Part shown: positions 53,941-63,252 of the stretch, one piece after another | How the letters are laid out: every line of letters begins with the position of its first letter | Position numbering within the stretch: position 1 is the stretch's first letter | Origin: Aquimonas sp046318115 | GTDB taxonomy: Bacteria > Pseudomonadota > Gammaproteobacteria > Xanthomonadales > Xanthomonadaceae | DNA: 64,000 nt | NCBI GenBank assembly: GCA_046318115.1 | Contig: JBKCVA010000153.1 | Coordinates: 1 to 64,000, forward strand | Direction: 5' to 3' | The notes under the pieces: model-generated | What the model saw: the letters and a program-made list of their open reading frames with translations, nothing else | Told to the model about the DNA's origin: nothing | Databases searched by the model: none | Position numbers and translations under genes: made by a program

Positions 53941-53964
53941 TACTTACACAGCGTAGCTGAAACC

Positions 53965-55551
53965 TTACTGGGCGATGACCGGGGCGCGCCAGATCGGGTT
54001 GGTGCCACTCAGCGAGACAGACACGTCGGCGATCAGGCGATCGGCGCGGTGCTTGTGCACGATGGAGTAGTTGGCCAGCACGCCCGGAGTACCGGTGCCC
54101 GCGTAGTTGGCAGCCCAGAAGCCGGTGACCGGCAGACCCACCAGTGCGCTGGTGTTCTGAGCGGTCGCGGTCGGGGTGGCCAGCGGCAGGAAGTTCTGCG
54201 TGTTGGAGGTCGCACTCTGGTCGCCCAGAGTGATGCGCGCCCAGCCTTCGTTGAAGGTGCTGGTAGCGATGTTGCGGGCATAGTACGAACCCAGGACGCC
54301 CGAACGGTTGCCGCCGGTCAGGTAGTCGCCGATGTTCGACTGGTTGAAGGTCACGACCTGGGCTTCGAAGCACAGCTGCGGGATGACCGGGTTCGACGGC
54401 GGGGGCGGCGAGAACTGCACGCCACCCTGCTGGGTCTGGGTCGCTTCTTCACGATTCCAGAAGCTGATCGCGATCAGCTCACACGCGCCGCCGGCGCTAA
54501 GGTCGTAGGCCGCACGGAACGGCAGACGCAGCGGCTGGGCTTCGGTGATGTGCAGGTTCTTGGTCGGGAAGGTGATGACCCACTCCGACTCGGCGACCAG
54601 GTTCGAGGACACGCGGCTGGCGTACTCGTTGTAGATCTCGTTGTGCATGAACACAGCCGAGACCGCCTTCAGACCAGCGCCAGTACCCGTGAACGGGAAC
54701 TGGGTGATGGTGCCGTTGTTGAACACGATCGCCGTGGCCGCGCCCGGAGCGGTCTGGGCGTCGGCGAGCGACGGAGCCAGCGAACCCGGGTTGGTGTGCA
54801 GGTTGGCGGTGGTCGAGATGAAGAAGCCTTCGATGGCGTCAGCGTTGTAGCTGATGTTGGTGCCGTTCGCCGGGTTCACGATCTCGGCGCCACCGAACAG
54901 GCCGCCGCTGGGGGGCAGCATCTGGGCACTGGCGTTGTTGGTCCAGATCGCGGTGCTGCTCGGAGCAACCCAGGCAGCGATCAGGGCGCCGCAGTTGGCG
55001 GGCACACCCTGCGCGTTGTGCTTGGCGGCGGCAGCCAGGCTGCCGGCCGGGTCCAGCACGCCCATCTCGATCATTTCGAGATGGCCTTCGCGGGTACGGC
55101 TCAGAGCGAAGGGACCGTTCACCTTCTCGGTGCCGACGGCGTACTCGAAGTTCTTGAAGGTCTCACCCGCAGCCGGGATGGCCGGCACGGTGCAGGAGGT
55201 GTCGCTGGTGAAAATGCGCGCAGCCGGCGCAGCAGCCGGGCTGGTGCCTTCCGGACCGTCGGAGACGACAGCGGCGGTCCACACGTCGAACGGCGACATG
55301 TAGAGGTTGAAGTCGAGGACTTCCAGCGAGTTGCGGCCTTCCAGGAAGCGGACCTTGACGGCCTTGGTCTGGTTGGTCGTGTTGACCACCGAGATCAGGG
55401 TGTTGTTGCCCTTGTTCACGGTGTAGTACGGGTAGATCAGGGCCTGGCCCAGACCGTCCGGGTTGATGTTGACGGCGTTGGAGACGCTCACCAGACCGGC
55501 GGCGCCCACGATGCCTGCGACCACGGCAGTGGTCAGAGAACTCTTTTTCAT
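53965..55551 (-). CDS. Secreted/surface protein, unknown
   Basis: The 528-residue product starts with a signal peptide (MKKSSLTTAVVAGIVGAAGL, cleavage near SNA). NINPDGLGQALIYPYYTVNK and NTLISVVNTTNQTKAVKVRF follow, a combination seen in uncharacterised exported proteins of gammaproteobacteria. The body is rich in Asn/Thr/Ala with few charges, suited to a surface or extracellular location. AGGAG 12 bases before the ATG fixes the start. The gene is flanked by its own terminator, consistent with high expression. Function is unknown. Confidence 0.75.
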   Translation of the reverse strand: MKKSSLTTAVVAGIVGAAGLVSVSNAVNINPDGLGQALIYPYYTVNKGNNTLISVVNTTNQTKAVKVRFLEGRNSLEVLDFNLYMSPFDVWTAAVVSDGPEGTSPAAAPAARIFTSDTSCTVPAIPAAGETFKNFEYAVGTEKVNGPFALSRTREGHLEMIEMGVLDPAGSLAAAAKHNAQGVPANCGALIAAWVAPSSTAIWTNNASAQMLPPSGGLFGGAEIVNPANGTNISYNADAIEGFFISTTANLHTNPGSLAPSLADAQTAPGAATAIVFNNGTITQFPFTGTGAGLKAVSAVFMHNEIYNEYASRVSSNLVAESEWVITFPTKNLHITEAQPLRLPFRAAYDLSAGGACELIAISFWNREEATQTQQGGVQFSPPPPSNPVIPQLCFEAQVVTFNQSNIGDYLTGGNRSGVLGSYYARNIATSTFNEGWARITLGDQSATSNTQNFLPLATPTATAQNTSALVGLPVTGFWAANYAGTGTPGVLANYSIVHKHRADRLIADVSVSLSGTNPIWRAPVIAQ

Positions 55552-55784
55552 CACAACACTCCTAAATTCAACCACAGGGCTTTTTGTGCTTTTGCCAACC
55601 GACCAACCGCACGCCATGACGGCGGTGTTCCACCCGCCTTACATGGGCGAGGTTAGACAAGAGCGCTGGCAGTCTGCCACATCGATACAGGCCACGCAAC
55701 GCCACCTGAAGCAGTCGTCACAGGCGCGGTCCCGAACGGCTTGGGCCGGCTCCGCCCCGCCCGGGAGCCAAGCCCAAAGGACGT
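55552..55784. other. Gap between surface-protein gene and T2SS terminator
   Basis: This 233-base gap carries the surface-protein gene's leader with AGGAG near its 5' end. Nothing else recognisable is seen. Confidence 0.4.
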
Positions 55785-55806
55785 GGGCCGCGCTGAAGCG
55801 CGGCCC
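55785..55806 (-). terminator. Terminator after the lipoprotein gene
   Basis: A perfect 9-bp stem GGGCCGCGC/GCGCGGCCC lies 8 bases past the lipoprotein stop on the minus strand. The T-rich tail is weak. It may close the T2SS transcript. Confidence 0.55.
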
Positions 55807-55813
55807 GAAAACC

Positions 55814-56257
55814 TCAGCCGGACACGTTTTCCGGCACGTGATACCAGAATTCACCGGACTTCAGCCAGCGCTCGGTGACGAACCCGAAACTCTGGATTTC
55901 CCCCACGCCCGCCTGGCGGGACACCACCGTGAAGGTCACCTTCAGGTTGACCTCGCAGAAGCTGCCGACATCGATGCAACTGTGGGAGTGGTACTCCACG
56001 GCCATCCAGCGCACCGGACGGGTGGTCATCGCGGCGATGTACTCCTCACGATTGCGTGTGCTGCGGTAGCCAGGGCTCAGGAGGTCCCACGCCTGATCCG
56101 CGCGCTTGGCGATGAGGTGCTCCCAACGCTCGACCGGGCGAGTCGTCAACTGTTCGTCGTCTGAGGGCACGACAGCCGTCGGCTTGGCACCGCCGCCCGC
56201 TGCGCAGGCAGCGAGGAGGGGCAACATCAAGATCAGAAAGATGTGCTTTGGATGCAT
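55814..56257 (-). CDS. Lipoprotein downstream of gspD
   Basis: The 147-residue product has a lipoprotein signal (MHPKHIFLILMLPLLAAC, lipobox LAAC with Cys18) and a small domain with WEHLIAKRADQAWDLLSPGYRSTRNREEYIAAM and a beta-rich C-terminal half (VTFTVVSRQAGVGEIQSFGF). It resembles NTF2-like domains in predicted layout, which is only a guess. It follows gspD by 52 bases on the same strand and precedes a hairpin, so it may be the last gene of the T2SS transcript. A pilotin role is possible but unsupported. Confidence 0.7.
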   Translation of the reverse strand: MHPKHIFLILMLPLLAACAAGGGAKPTAVVPSDDEQLTTRPVERWEHLIAKRADQAWDLLSPGYRSTRNREEYIAAMTTRPVRWMAVEYHSHSCIDVGSFCEVNLKVTFTVVSRQAGVGEIQSFGFVTERWLKSGEFWYHVPENVSG

Positions 56258-56309
56258 TGGTATACCTCTTCTTCAGAAATTTGGAGTCCGCGTAGCCCCC
56301 GCTGATCGC

Positions 56310-58577
56310 TCAGGGCTGGTCACCAGGCGTTTCGTTGATCACTCCGAAGGGCTGGAGGCCGCGGAACTGGCGCAGATAGTCTCGCGTGACGTTCTGCGCG
56401 TCCTCCCCGCTGGCCACCACTCTGGGGGTGATGAGAACCACGAGCTCGCGTCGACTCGATATGCGGTTCTGTTGGCCGAAGAGCCCGCCAAGCACCGGGA
56501 TCCGGCTTATGAAGGGAAGTCCGCCCTTGCCACGCGAGTTGGAGTCACTGATGAGGCCACCCAGCACGAGAGTGTCGCCCGATTGGACCGCGACTTCGGT
56601 TGTCAGAGTCTTGTTGTCGACGGTCGGGTTGGTGTTGTCTCCGGAGAACTTTGGAGTGCTGTCATCCTGAGAGATCTCCATGAAGACGAGCCCACCCGGA
56701 TTGACCCGCGGAGTGACATCCAGCGTTACTCCCGTCTGCAGGAACTGAGTGAACGAGTTCGTGGTTCCAGTCCCACCACCGACGCCCGTGCCCGGCAGAG
56801 CTCCGATTGACACACTCTGCACCGGGACCTGACTGCCGACGTTGATCGTAGCGCTCTTGTTGTTGAGGACCATGATCGAGGGCGCAGCCACAACCCGGGT
56901 CTCGCTCACCGAGTCCAGCAGGTTGATGATTGCCTGCATGCTCCCGCCCGGAATCACGTTCCAGCGAGCTCCGCCCGGGTTGATGTTGCCGCCCAGTGAG
57001 CTGAAGTTCGATCGACTGGTCGCGATCGACCGGACCACCGCGCTCTCGATCTCGTTCTCCAGAAACCAACTGACCCCCCATTGGAGGGTGTCGTTGAGGC
57101 TAACGTCCAACACCCTCGCCTCGATATGCACCTGCAGCGGGATCTGATCAAGTCGTTCGATCACCCGGCGGATCGATTCCCACTGTTGGCTGGTGGCCTT
57201 GACCAGCAGCTGGTTGTTTTCTTCGATGGCTGAGACGCGCACGTTCTCTTCGGAGCCCAGCGCGATGCCGCCGGCCGCATCGACCACCGGGCCCGAGATG
57301 CCTGCGGCTCCGGGGATTCCCGGAGCGCCGCCCGCAGAAGGCGGACTACCCACCCCGAACGCGATCTCGGTGGCGTCCACCTTCGCTGGCTCGGGATTGT
57401 TGTCGAAGCGCGGCTGCTCGCCGCGACCCAGCGTGCTGGCACGGACCGGATCGAGCCCCGGCGCGACCGTGCCCGACGTAGAGGCGGTCTGCTGCCGCGG
57501 CTGGCCGCCGAAGATCTCGCCGAGCGTTCCGGCCAGATCGGTCGCCTTGACGTTCTTGACGTCATAGACGTAGAGACGGGAACCGCTCTGGGTGCCGCCC
57601 GCATCGAGGCGCTCGATCCACTCCTGGACCTGCGCCAGATACTTCGGCTGAGGGGTGATGACGATGATCGAGTTGACGCCTTCCAGGGCGATGAAGCGGA
57701 ACATGCCGGACAGCGGCGTACCCGCGCCTTCACCGAAGACCTTGTCAAGCTCGGTCACCACCTTGGCCGCTTCAGCCTGCTCCAGGCGATAGGTGCCGAC
57801 CGACATGCCCGCCAGCCAGTCGACGTCGAAGATCTCGACGGTCTGCTGATAGTTGGCCAGTTCGGCGGCGGTACCGGCCAGCACCAGCATGTTGCGGGCC
57901 GGGTCGACGTTGATGATGCCCTCGGGCTTGGCGTAGGGCTTGAGCAGCTTCTCCATCTCGACGGCCGAGATGTACTGCAACGGCACCGCGCGCACCTCAT
58001 AGCCACGGGCGCTGGCCGCGGAGCCCGTACGCGGCGTCAGATTGCCCGGCAATGCCTGTGCGACGGGCAGGATCGTGTACCTGCCGTCCTGCCAGACCGC
58101 AGTGGCGTTGTTCCAGCGCAACAACATCTCGAGGATGGACAGGGCCTGATCGCCGCGCAGCGGCTTGGCGGTTGAGAAGGTCACCGTGCCCTGCACACCC
58201 GGGGCGATGACGTAGTTCTCCTGCAGGAAGTCCCCCAGGATGGCCTTGACCACCGCATGCAGGGATTCGCCTTCGAAGTTGAACGTGACCTCTCCGGTGG
58301 CACCTGCACCCGCTGGCCCGCGACTGGCGAGATCACGGTTGATGAAACTGCCGGTGCCCAGACGGACGGCCTCGGGTTCCGCTTCGGCGTCTTTGTCGGC
58401 GACATCGAGACTCTGATCCGTATCTGCGCTCGAACCCTCTGAAGGCTCGGGGTCACGTACCAGTGTCTGGCTGGGCTGAGGGCGGGATTCGAGCGGGGCA
58501 TAGCCACCGGTGCTTGCGCAGCCGCTGAGAAGGACCAGGCTCGCACTGATGAACAGACCGAGGATGCGTTGGTTCAC
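56310..58577 (-). CDS. gspD: Type II secretion secretin, lipoprotein form
   Basis: The 755-residue protein forms the outer-membrane channel. A GTG start at 58577 with GGAG upstream gives a lipoprotein signal (LFISASLVLLSGC); the longer frame has no signal, so GTG is preferred. An acidic linker (about 25-85) precedes the N0 domain (FNFEGESLHAVVKAILGDFL). N1-N3 repeats follow, with a Gly/Pro-rich insert near 405-450. The secretin core has VAAPSIMVLNNKSATINVGSQ and LPFISRIPVLGGLFG. XpsD of Xanthomonas is likewise a lipoprotein. It follows xpsN after a 100-base gap. Confidence 0.94.
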   Translation of the reverse strand: MNQRILGLFISASLVLLSGCASTGGYAPLESRPQPSQTLVRDPEPSEGSSADTDQSLDVADKDAEAEPEAVRLGTGSFINRDLASRGPAGAGATGEVTFNFEGESLHAVVKAILGDFLQENYVIAPGVQGTVTFSTAKPLRGDQALSILEMLLRWNNATAVWQDGRYTILPVAQALPGNLTPRTGSAASARGYEVRAVPLQYISAVEMEKLLKPYAKPEGIINVDPARNMLVLAGTAAELANYQQTVEIFDVDWLAGMSVGTYRLEQAEAAKVVTELDKVFGEGAGTPLSGMFRFIALEGVNSIIVITPQPKYLAQVQEWIERLDAGGTQSGSRLYVYDVKNVKATDLAGTLGEIFGGQPRQQTASTSGTVAPGLDPVRASTLGRGEQPRFDNNPEPAKVDATEIAFGVGSPPSAGGAPGIPGAAGISGPVVDAAGGIALGSEENVRVSAIEENNQLLVKATSQQWESIRRVIERLDQIPLQVHIEARVLDVSLNDTLQWGVSWFLENEIESAVVRSIATSRSNFSSLGGNINPGGARWNVIPGGSMQAIINLLDSVSETRVVAAPSIMVLNNKSATINVGSQVPVQSVSIGALPGTGVGGGTGTTNSFTQFLQTGVTLDVTPRVNPGGLVFMEISQDDSTPKFSGDNTNPTVDNKTLTTEVAVQSGDTLVLGGLISDSNSRGKGGLPFISRIPVLGGLFGQQNRISSRRELVVLITPRVVASGEDAQNVTRDYLRQFRGLQPFGVINETPGDQP

Positions 58578-58677
58578 GCGTGTGACTCCTGCAACGGGGG
58601 CCGCGGTGGCAGCCCCGGGCTTGGGGACGGCGACAGAACGCCCTTCCCGGTGAAGGTTCCCGGCGACGGCGGACAAA

Positions 58678-59397
58678 TCACTGGCGGGCACGCTCTGCCT
58701 CCTCGCGCATCTGACGACGACGCTCCTCGATCCGACGGCGGATCATCTCGGCGCGAGCTTCCGGCGTATCGACGGCTGCAGGCTGGGGCTGGCCGTCGGC
58801 GCCGACGACCGGCGCCGAACCGTCCGCAGGCGGCTGAGCTTGCGCAGGGGGAGCATCCACAGGCGTCGGAGGTTGGCCACCGGTGCCATCGAAGACGCGC
58901 AGTTCGAAAGACTTGCGCCCGCCCCCGCCCTCGAACACCGCGCCGCGAGGCGCCAGCTCAACGAGCGTCCAGCCCGAAAGCTCGGCCTGCAGGGGCTGGC
59001 CAACCGCGACGGTTTGGCTCTTGCCCGAGGGCGTGTGCTGAACGATGGCGATCTGCTTGTCTCCACTCTTGATGACGCTGGTGAGGATGAACTCAGGCGG
59101 CGGCGTCACCCCGCCCTCGGCCTCGCCCCCGCCTTGCTCGGGCGCGACCGGCAAAGGGCGACGATCGAAGTTGAACAAGGGCCGGTCACCGATGGCGGCG
59201 TAACTGCCCACGCCTTCCAGCGTACTGACCGCCTGCTCGAGGTTGATCGCGGGGAGCGGGGCAACCAGCGAGGGGTCGTCCGGCAGTGTGCCGTAGCGAC
59301 CGCCGAGACCGGCAACGCCCAGCGCCGCGAAGCCGGCGCTCCACGCGGTGGCTGCGCCAAGGGCGGCGGTCAGCAGAATCTGCGAGCGACTCGCCAT
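58678..59397 (-). CDS. xpsN: Type II secretion protein N (GspC-like, XpsN)
   Basis: The 239-residue protein has one N-terminal membrane helix (ILLTAALGAATAWSAGFAAL) and a periplasmic part. The part near residues 60-165 looks like an HR-type domain (FILTSVIKSGDKQIAIVQHT, LSGWTLVELAPRGAVFEGGG). A Pro/Ala-rich linker and an Arg/Glu-rich helical tail follow. In Xanthomonas XpsN replaces GspC, linking the secretin to XpsL-XpsM. The ATG at 59397 overlaps the gspM stop by four bases. Confidence 0.85.
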   Translation of the reverse strand: MASRSQILLTAALGAATAWSAGFAALGVAGLGGRYGTLPDDPSLVAPLPAINLEQAVSTLEGVGSYAAIGDRPLFNFDRRPLPVAPEQGGGEAEGGVTPPPEFILTSVIKSGDKQIAIVQHTPSGKSQTVAVGQPLQAELSGWTLVELAPRGAVFEGGGGRKSFELRVFDGTGGQPPTPVDAPPAQAQPPADGSAPVVGADGQPQPAAVDTPEARAEMIRRRIEERRRQMREEAERARQ

Positions 59398-59999
59398 CAA
59401 CCACCTCCCTGCGGGCGCAGATAGCCGTGCGCGTTGAAGGAAACGTCGACGTAGCCGACGAACACCTCGCCGCCTGGCGTGGACGGCATGCGCCTCGCGA
59501 TGATGTTGAGCTCCGACAGGAACAGCTGCGGACTGCCGCTCTCGAGCTCATGCAGCACCGGATACAGGTGCTCCAACTCGCAGCGCAGCCGCACCTGGAT
59601 GGTCACGCGCTCGAATTTCTCCGCCTGCTGGCCGCGCATGGGCTGGCTGTTGATCACCAGACAGCGCTCCGGCTGCCCCTGCCGCTCCACCGCGCTCTGG
59701 ATGCGCATGATCAGCGCGGGGGCGGCCAGATCGAAGCTGGTTTCGGAAAGAAACCCGGGGTTGCCTGCCTCGAAGGCACGCACCTCGGCGAGACGCGCCT
59801 CGATCTCCTCGCGCTGGGAAGCATTGGCACGCAGCCGCTGCTCCTGCTCGCGCTGCTCGATGAAGCCGGCGCGCGCCTCCATGAACGGCTCGACAAACCA
59901 CCAGTGCACGAAGAACAGGTAGACCAGACCGAGCACGAGGCCGAGCAGGCCCAGGGCGAGCCAGCGGCTCTGTTGAGGCGTGAGGCTACCGGGCGTCAT
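59397..59999 (-). CDS. gspM: Type II secretion protein M
   Basis: The 200-residue inner-membrane assembly protein has one N-terminal helix (WLALGLLGLVLGLVYLFFV), a coiled coil (about 40-75) and a ferredoxin-like periplasmic domain. It pairs with GspL. The start overlaps the gspL stop by four bases (ATGA). Confidence 0.9.
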   Translation of the reverse strand: MTPGSLTPQQSRWLALGLLGLVLGLVYLFFVHWWFVEPFMEARAGFIEQREQEQRLRANASQREEIEARLAEVRAFEAGNPGFLSETSFDLAAPALIMRIQSAVERQGQPERCLVINSQPMRGQQAEKFERVTIQVRLRCELEHLYPVLHELESGSPQLFLSELNIIARRMPSTPGGEVFVGYVDVSFNAHGYLRPQGGG

Positions 60000-61120
60000 G
60001 GCTGGGCCTTCGGGTCAGGCCCATACGTGGCGTTGATCGTGAACATGTCGCGGGATACGCGGGGCTCCTGCTGGACGCCACCGTTCAGCGCAGCATCCTT
60101 GAGGACACCAGACTTCTGCAGTTCGCCGACCAGCTTCAGGGCCTGTGCGCTGTAGCCACTGAGGCTGACCTGGTTGCCGCTCACCGACAACCGGGTGAGG
60201 AAGGTGTCATCCGGAAGACGCTGGGTCACTTCATCCAGCAGCAACACCATCGAGGCCTGGGTCTGCTTCTGCACCGCGAGAAAATTGGCCGCTGCTGCGG
60301 CGTCTTCGAGTTGGGCCCGCAGCGCACCGACTTCACGCGCACGCTCCCGCTGCGACTGCACCAGGGCTTCCATCTCAGCCACCGCGGCGCGCCTGTTCTC
60401 GACCACTTGGCTGAGTCCGAAAAACACCAGCACTACGCTCGCACACAGCAGACCGAACTGGATGAGCGGCTGGGTACGCGGCTGCCGCGCTCTGCGCTCG
60501 ACGGGCAGCAGATTCACGCCAAGCCGCTGGCCGCGACCATCGAGCACATCGACAGCGGCCAAACGCTCGGCAAGTCCGGACACAGCGGCCACCGCGTCGT
60601 CCAGCACCGTGCGTGGCACCACCACCAGTTCCACCTGGACCTGCTTGGCGCCTGCATCCTGTCGCAGCACGCGGCTGGCGAAGTACACCTGCTCGGGCTT
60701 GAAGGGCGTCTGCCGGTCCAACTCGAAGCCGAGCACCGCGTCGAGATTCTCAAGCGCGGCTACGGGCAACGACAGCGTTCGGCGCAAGACCCTCGCCGCG
60801 GGTAGGCCGAAAACCAGTGGCAACTCGCGAAGGTTGTCATCGATATCGGCCACGAACCGCTGGCTCCAGCCGGCAGGCTCGCCGTCAAGCTCAAGCAGAA
60901 CGGTTCGGCGCGTCGCTCGCTCCAGTTCGAGACTGACCCCTTCGCCTGTGGCCGACAGCAACAGGCAGGCCTGCTCCACCGCCAGGGCCTCACGCCAGCG
61001 GGGGGGCAGGAAAGAAAGCAGCTCGCCCGTCCACCAGCGCCAGAAGTGTGGCAACGGTGTCTGGGCCAGGCGCGACCGCAGTCGCGCAAGCAGCGGGTTC
61101 AAGGCATCCGCCAGTGTCAT
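59996..61120 (-). CDS. gspL: Type II secretion protein L
   Basis: The 374-residue protein has an actin-like cytoplasmic domain (about 1-215: VFGLPAARVLRRTLSLPVAAL, DRQTPFKPEQVYFASRVL). One membrane helix near 235-255 (FGLLCASVVLVFFGLSQVV), a coiled coil and a periplasmic PilN-like domain follow. It recruits the GspE ATPase to the membrane. The ATG at 61120 is used because the actin-like domain begins there. It starts 43 bases after gspK ends. Confidence 0.9.
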   Translation of the reverse strand: MTLADALNPLLARLRSRLAQTPLPHFWRWWTGELLSFLPPRWREALAVEQACLLLSATGEGVSLELERATRRTVLLELDGEPAGWSQRFVADIDDNLRELPLVFGLPAARVLRRTLSLPVAALENLDAVLGFELDRQTPFKPEQVYFASRVLRQDAGAKQVQVELVVVPRTVLDDAVAAVSGLAERLAAVDVLDGRGQRLGVNLLPVERRARQPRTQPLIQFGLLCASVVLVFFGLSQVVENRRAAVAEMEALVQSQRERAREVGALRAQLEDAAAAANFLAVQKQTQASMVLLLDEVTQRLPDDTFLTRLSVSGNQVSLSGYSAQALKLVGELQKSGVLKDAALNGGVQQEPRVSRDMFTINATYGPDPKAQP

Positions 61121-61163
61121 GCGCCAGCTTCGAGTGGTTGGGACGGGGAAAGGACCGGAGTCC

Positions 61164-62069
61164 TCACAGCGCGCTCGTGTCCTGCCAGCGCAGGACACTG
61201 AAAGCACGACCGGAAATACCGGAGCCTCCGAGTCGCAGAGTCACCCGAAGTTCCGTGAAAGCGCCGTTCGGAAGGGTGGCACGCGACTCGATACTATACG
61301 TCCCGGTGCCCCCCTCTGCCACGAGCGGCGTGCCATCGGGCAGGGTCGGAGGCGGCAGCCCCAAGCCCGGGAGCCAAGCGTGCCGCTGTTCGATCAGCAT
61401 CTGCGCCATGACCGGGTCGATGTTCGGGAAAGACCGGATCACCTCGATCGGGGCGTAGGCGAGATTGGGCACCGCCTGACCGGAATAGACCGTCAGCGCC
61501 GGCGCCACCCGCCGGTAGAGCTCCGGGTTCATGCCCATCACCTGCTCCAACTCGGCCGCGAGATCGAAAGGAGCGTCCTTCGCGCCATAGGGATAGCCCT
61601 CGGCCCGGTAGTCGTCGTCTTCAGCGCCATTCAGCAGCTTGAGATCGTCACCATCACGCCAGTCCAGGATGGCATCGGCCAGGGCCGAGGCCTGGGGCAG
61701 TTCAACCCCCGCCCCTACGAACAGGTTGGCCAGCGTCTGCGGCTCGGCGGCGTTCAGGTCGATGAGGCCGGACTCATCGGTGATCCGGATCGAGATCTCG
61801 GACTCCTCGAACTGCACCCGGTACTCGCGGCCGTCGGGAAGCCAGCGGAGGAGCGGGTCCGGAAGCGACAGCGCCCAGGCGGCCTGGTTGACGCCGGCTT
61901 CCGCGGCGTATCGTGCCCGCGTGCTGTCGAACAGATGCCGCGACTGCAGGGATTCGGTCCGGGTGACCAGGGCGAAGCTGGCCAACAGCAGGGTCAGCAA
62001 CGCCAGCAGCCAGAGCACGAACACGAGGGCGACACCGCGGGCGCCGGAGCGCGGGCATGGGCGGCTCAT
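61164..62069 (-). CDS. gspK: Type II secretion minor pseudopilin K
   Basis: The 301-residue pseudopilin has the prepilin site ARG-VALVFVLWLLALLTLLLA followed by the large alpha-rich domain (RYAAEAGVNQAAWAL, ADAILDWRDGDDLKLLNGAEDDDY, a metal-binding acidic loop). It caps the pseudopilus tip with GspI and GspJ. Overlaps gspJ by four bases. Confidence 0.92.
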   Translation of the reverse strand: MSRPCPRSGARGVALVFVLWLLALLTLLLASFALVTRTESLQSRHLFDSTRARYAAEAGVNQAAWALSLPDPLLRWLPDGREYRVQFEESEISIRITDESGLIDLNAAEPQTLANLFVGAGVELPQASALADAILDWRDGDDLKLLNGAEDDDYRAEGYPYGAKDAPFDLAAELEQVMGMNPELYRRVAPALTVYSGQAVPNLAYAPIEVIRSFPNIDPVMAQMLIEQRHAWLPGLGLPPPTLPDGTPLVAEGGTGTYSIESRATLPNGAFTELRVTLRLGGSGISGRAFSVLRWQDTSAL

Positions 62070-62782
62070 TGCTGGGGCCTGTTCGGGCTGTCGCTCTCGC
62101 GATCACGGCGCTGGCGTGAGAACGGCAGACGGCTGTAGAAGCTGCTGACCGAGCCCGCTGCACCGGCATGGACGGGCACCTCGAATTGCGGCCAGTTCTG
62201 GGGACGCTCCGCGGGAAACTCGGCGACCAACCGGACCATCATCGGCAGGAACTGCGGATAGTCCCAATCGCGGCTCCAGGGCAGCAGTTCGCCGTTCTCA
62301 TCGACCGAGCGGTACTCGAACCAGGCATCCTGCAGCCCCTCGAGGATCACGACCGGCGGCCGCTCATTCATCGCGCCGCGGGCATCGTCATAGCCGTTCA
62401 GAAGCGCATGGGTGAATTCGATCCGCTTCAGACCGCGCTCGCCGCTGCCAATGCTGATGCGCTGCACATGAGGACCGCCACGGGCGAGATGCCCGGGCAT
62501 GGGCGCCACGAACTTGAGGTCGCGATCGCCGCCCTCGAAGACGAAGACCATGCCGAGGTCGTCAGTACGTTCGAACGGGAGCGCCAAGGCCTGGGAGAGC
62601 TGTCGACGCAGGAATTCCTGAGCGATACGCACGCTGTCGGTGCGATTGACCAGGGCCTCGCCCGACCGCACCGCACGCACGCTGCTGGACAATGCCGCCA
62701 TCGCGCCGAGGATCATCAGCGCCAGCAGGCTGGTGGCGATGAGAATCTCCACCAGCGTGAAACCTTGGCCACGGCGAATCAT
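62066..62782 (-). CDS. gspJ: Type II secretion minor pseudopilin J
   Basis: The 238-residue pseudopilin has a prepilin cleavage site QG-FTLVEILIATSLLALMILG and a beta-rich domain (VFVFEGGDRDLKFVAPMP). A tail of about 15 polar residues ends it. Four-base overlaps join it to gspI and gspK. Confidence 0.92.
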   Translation of the reverse strand: MIRRGQGFTLVEILIATSLLALMILGAMAALSSSVRAVRSGEALVNRTDSVRIAQEFLRRQLSQALALPFERTDDLGMVFVFEGGDRDLKFVAPMPGHLARGGPHVQRISIGSGERGLKRIEFTHALLNGYDDARGAMNERPPVVILEGLQDAWFEYRSVDENGELLPWSRDWDYPQFLPMMVRLVAEFPAERPQNWPQFEVPVHAGAAGSVSSFYSRLPFSRQRRDRESDSPNRPQQ

Positions 62783-63252
62783 TCGCCACCTCCCTCCGAA
62801 GGGGGCGCGGTGGCCGGGGCAATGGGCACATTGGGATCCGGCGTCATCGCCCTCAACGTGGAGAATCGGGCGCTGCGCTCGTTCGTGCCTGCGGGCCAGC
62901 GGATCGTCAGGTCCAGCCGGAACAGCTGCACTGCGCTCAGACCGGCGGCCAGCGGACTGTCGACCTGCAGTGGGACGTCATAGGGTGTGACCTCGATCTC
63001 CCACTGGTAATCGCCTTCGAGGCGGCCGCTGCTGCGCCCCGGCTCAAGCCTTTCGCCGACGCCATGCATATCCAACAGGGACTGGGCCAGCAGCGCCGCC
63101 TGGGTCTGTTCGGCGGCGATCCGGCTCTGCCGCAGGCCGGCCGTGGCGATTTGCATGCACACGCCCACCGCGACGGCGAACACGGCGAGCGCGATCACCA
63201 CTTCGATCAGGGTAAAACCCCGTTGGCGCACGTCAGCGGCTACCCGGCTCAC
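62779..63252 (-). CDS. gspI: Type II secretion minor pseudopilin I
   Basis: The 157-residue pseudopilin carries RG-FTLIEVVIALAVFAVAVG and the GspI-type helix LRQSRIAAEQTQAALLAQSL. A beta-domain with YQWEIEVTPYD completes it. It is part of the tip trimer with GspJ and GspK. Its start lies 20 bases inside the gspH 3' end. Confidence 0.92.
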   Translation of the reverse strand: MSRVAADVRQRGFTLIEVVIALAVFAVAVGVCMQIATAGLRQSRIAAEQTQAALLAQSLLDMHGVGERLEPGRSSGRLEGDYQWEIEVTPYDVPLQVDSPLAAGLSAVQLFRLDLTIRWPAGTNERSARFSTLRAMTPDPNVPIAPATAPPSEGGGE

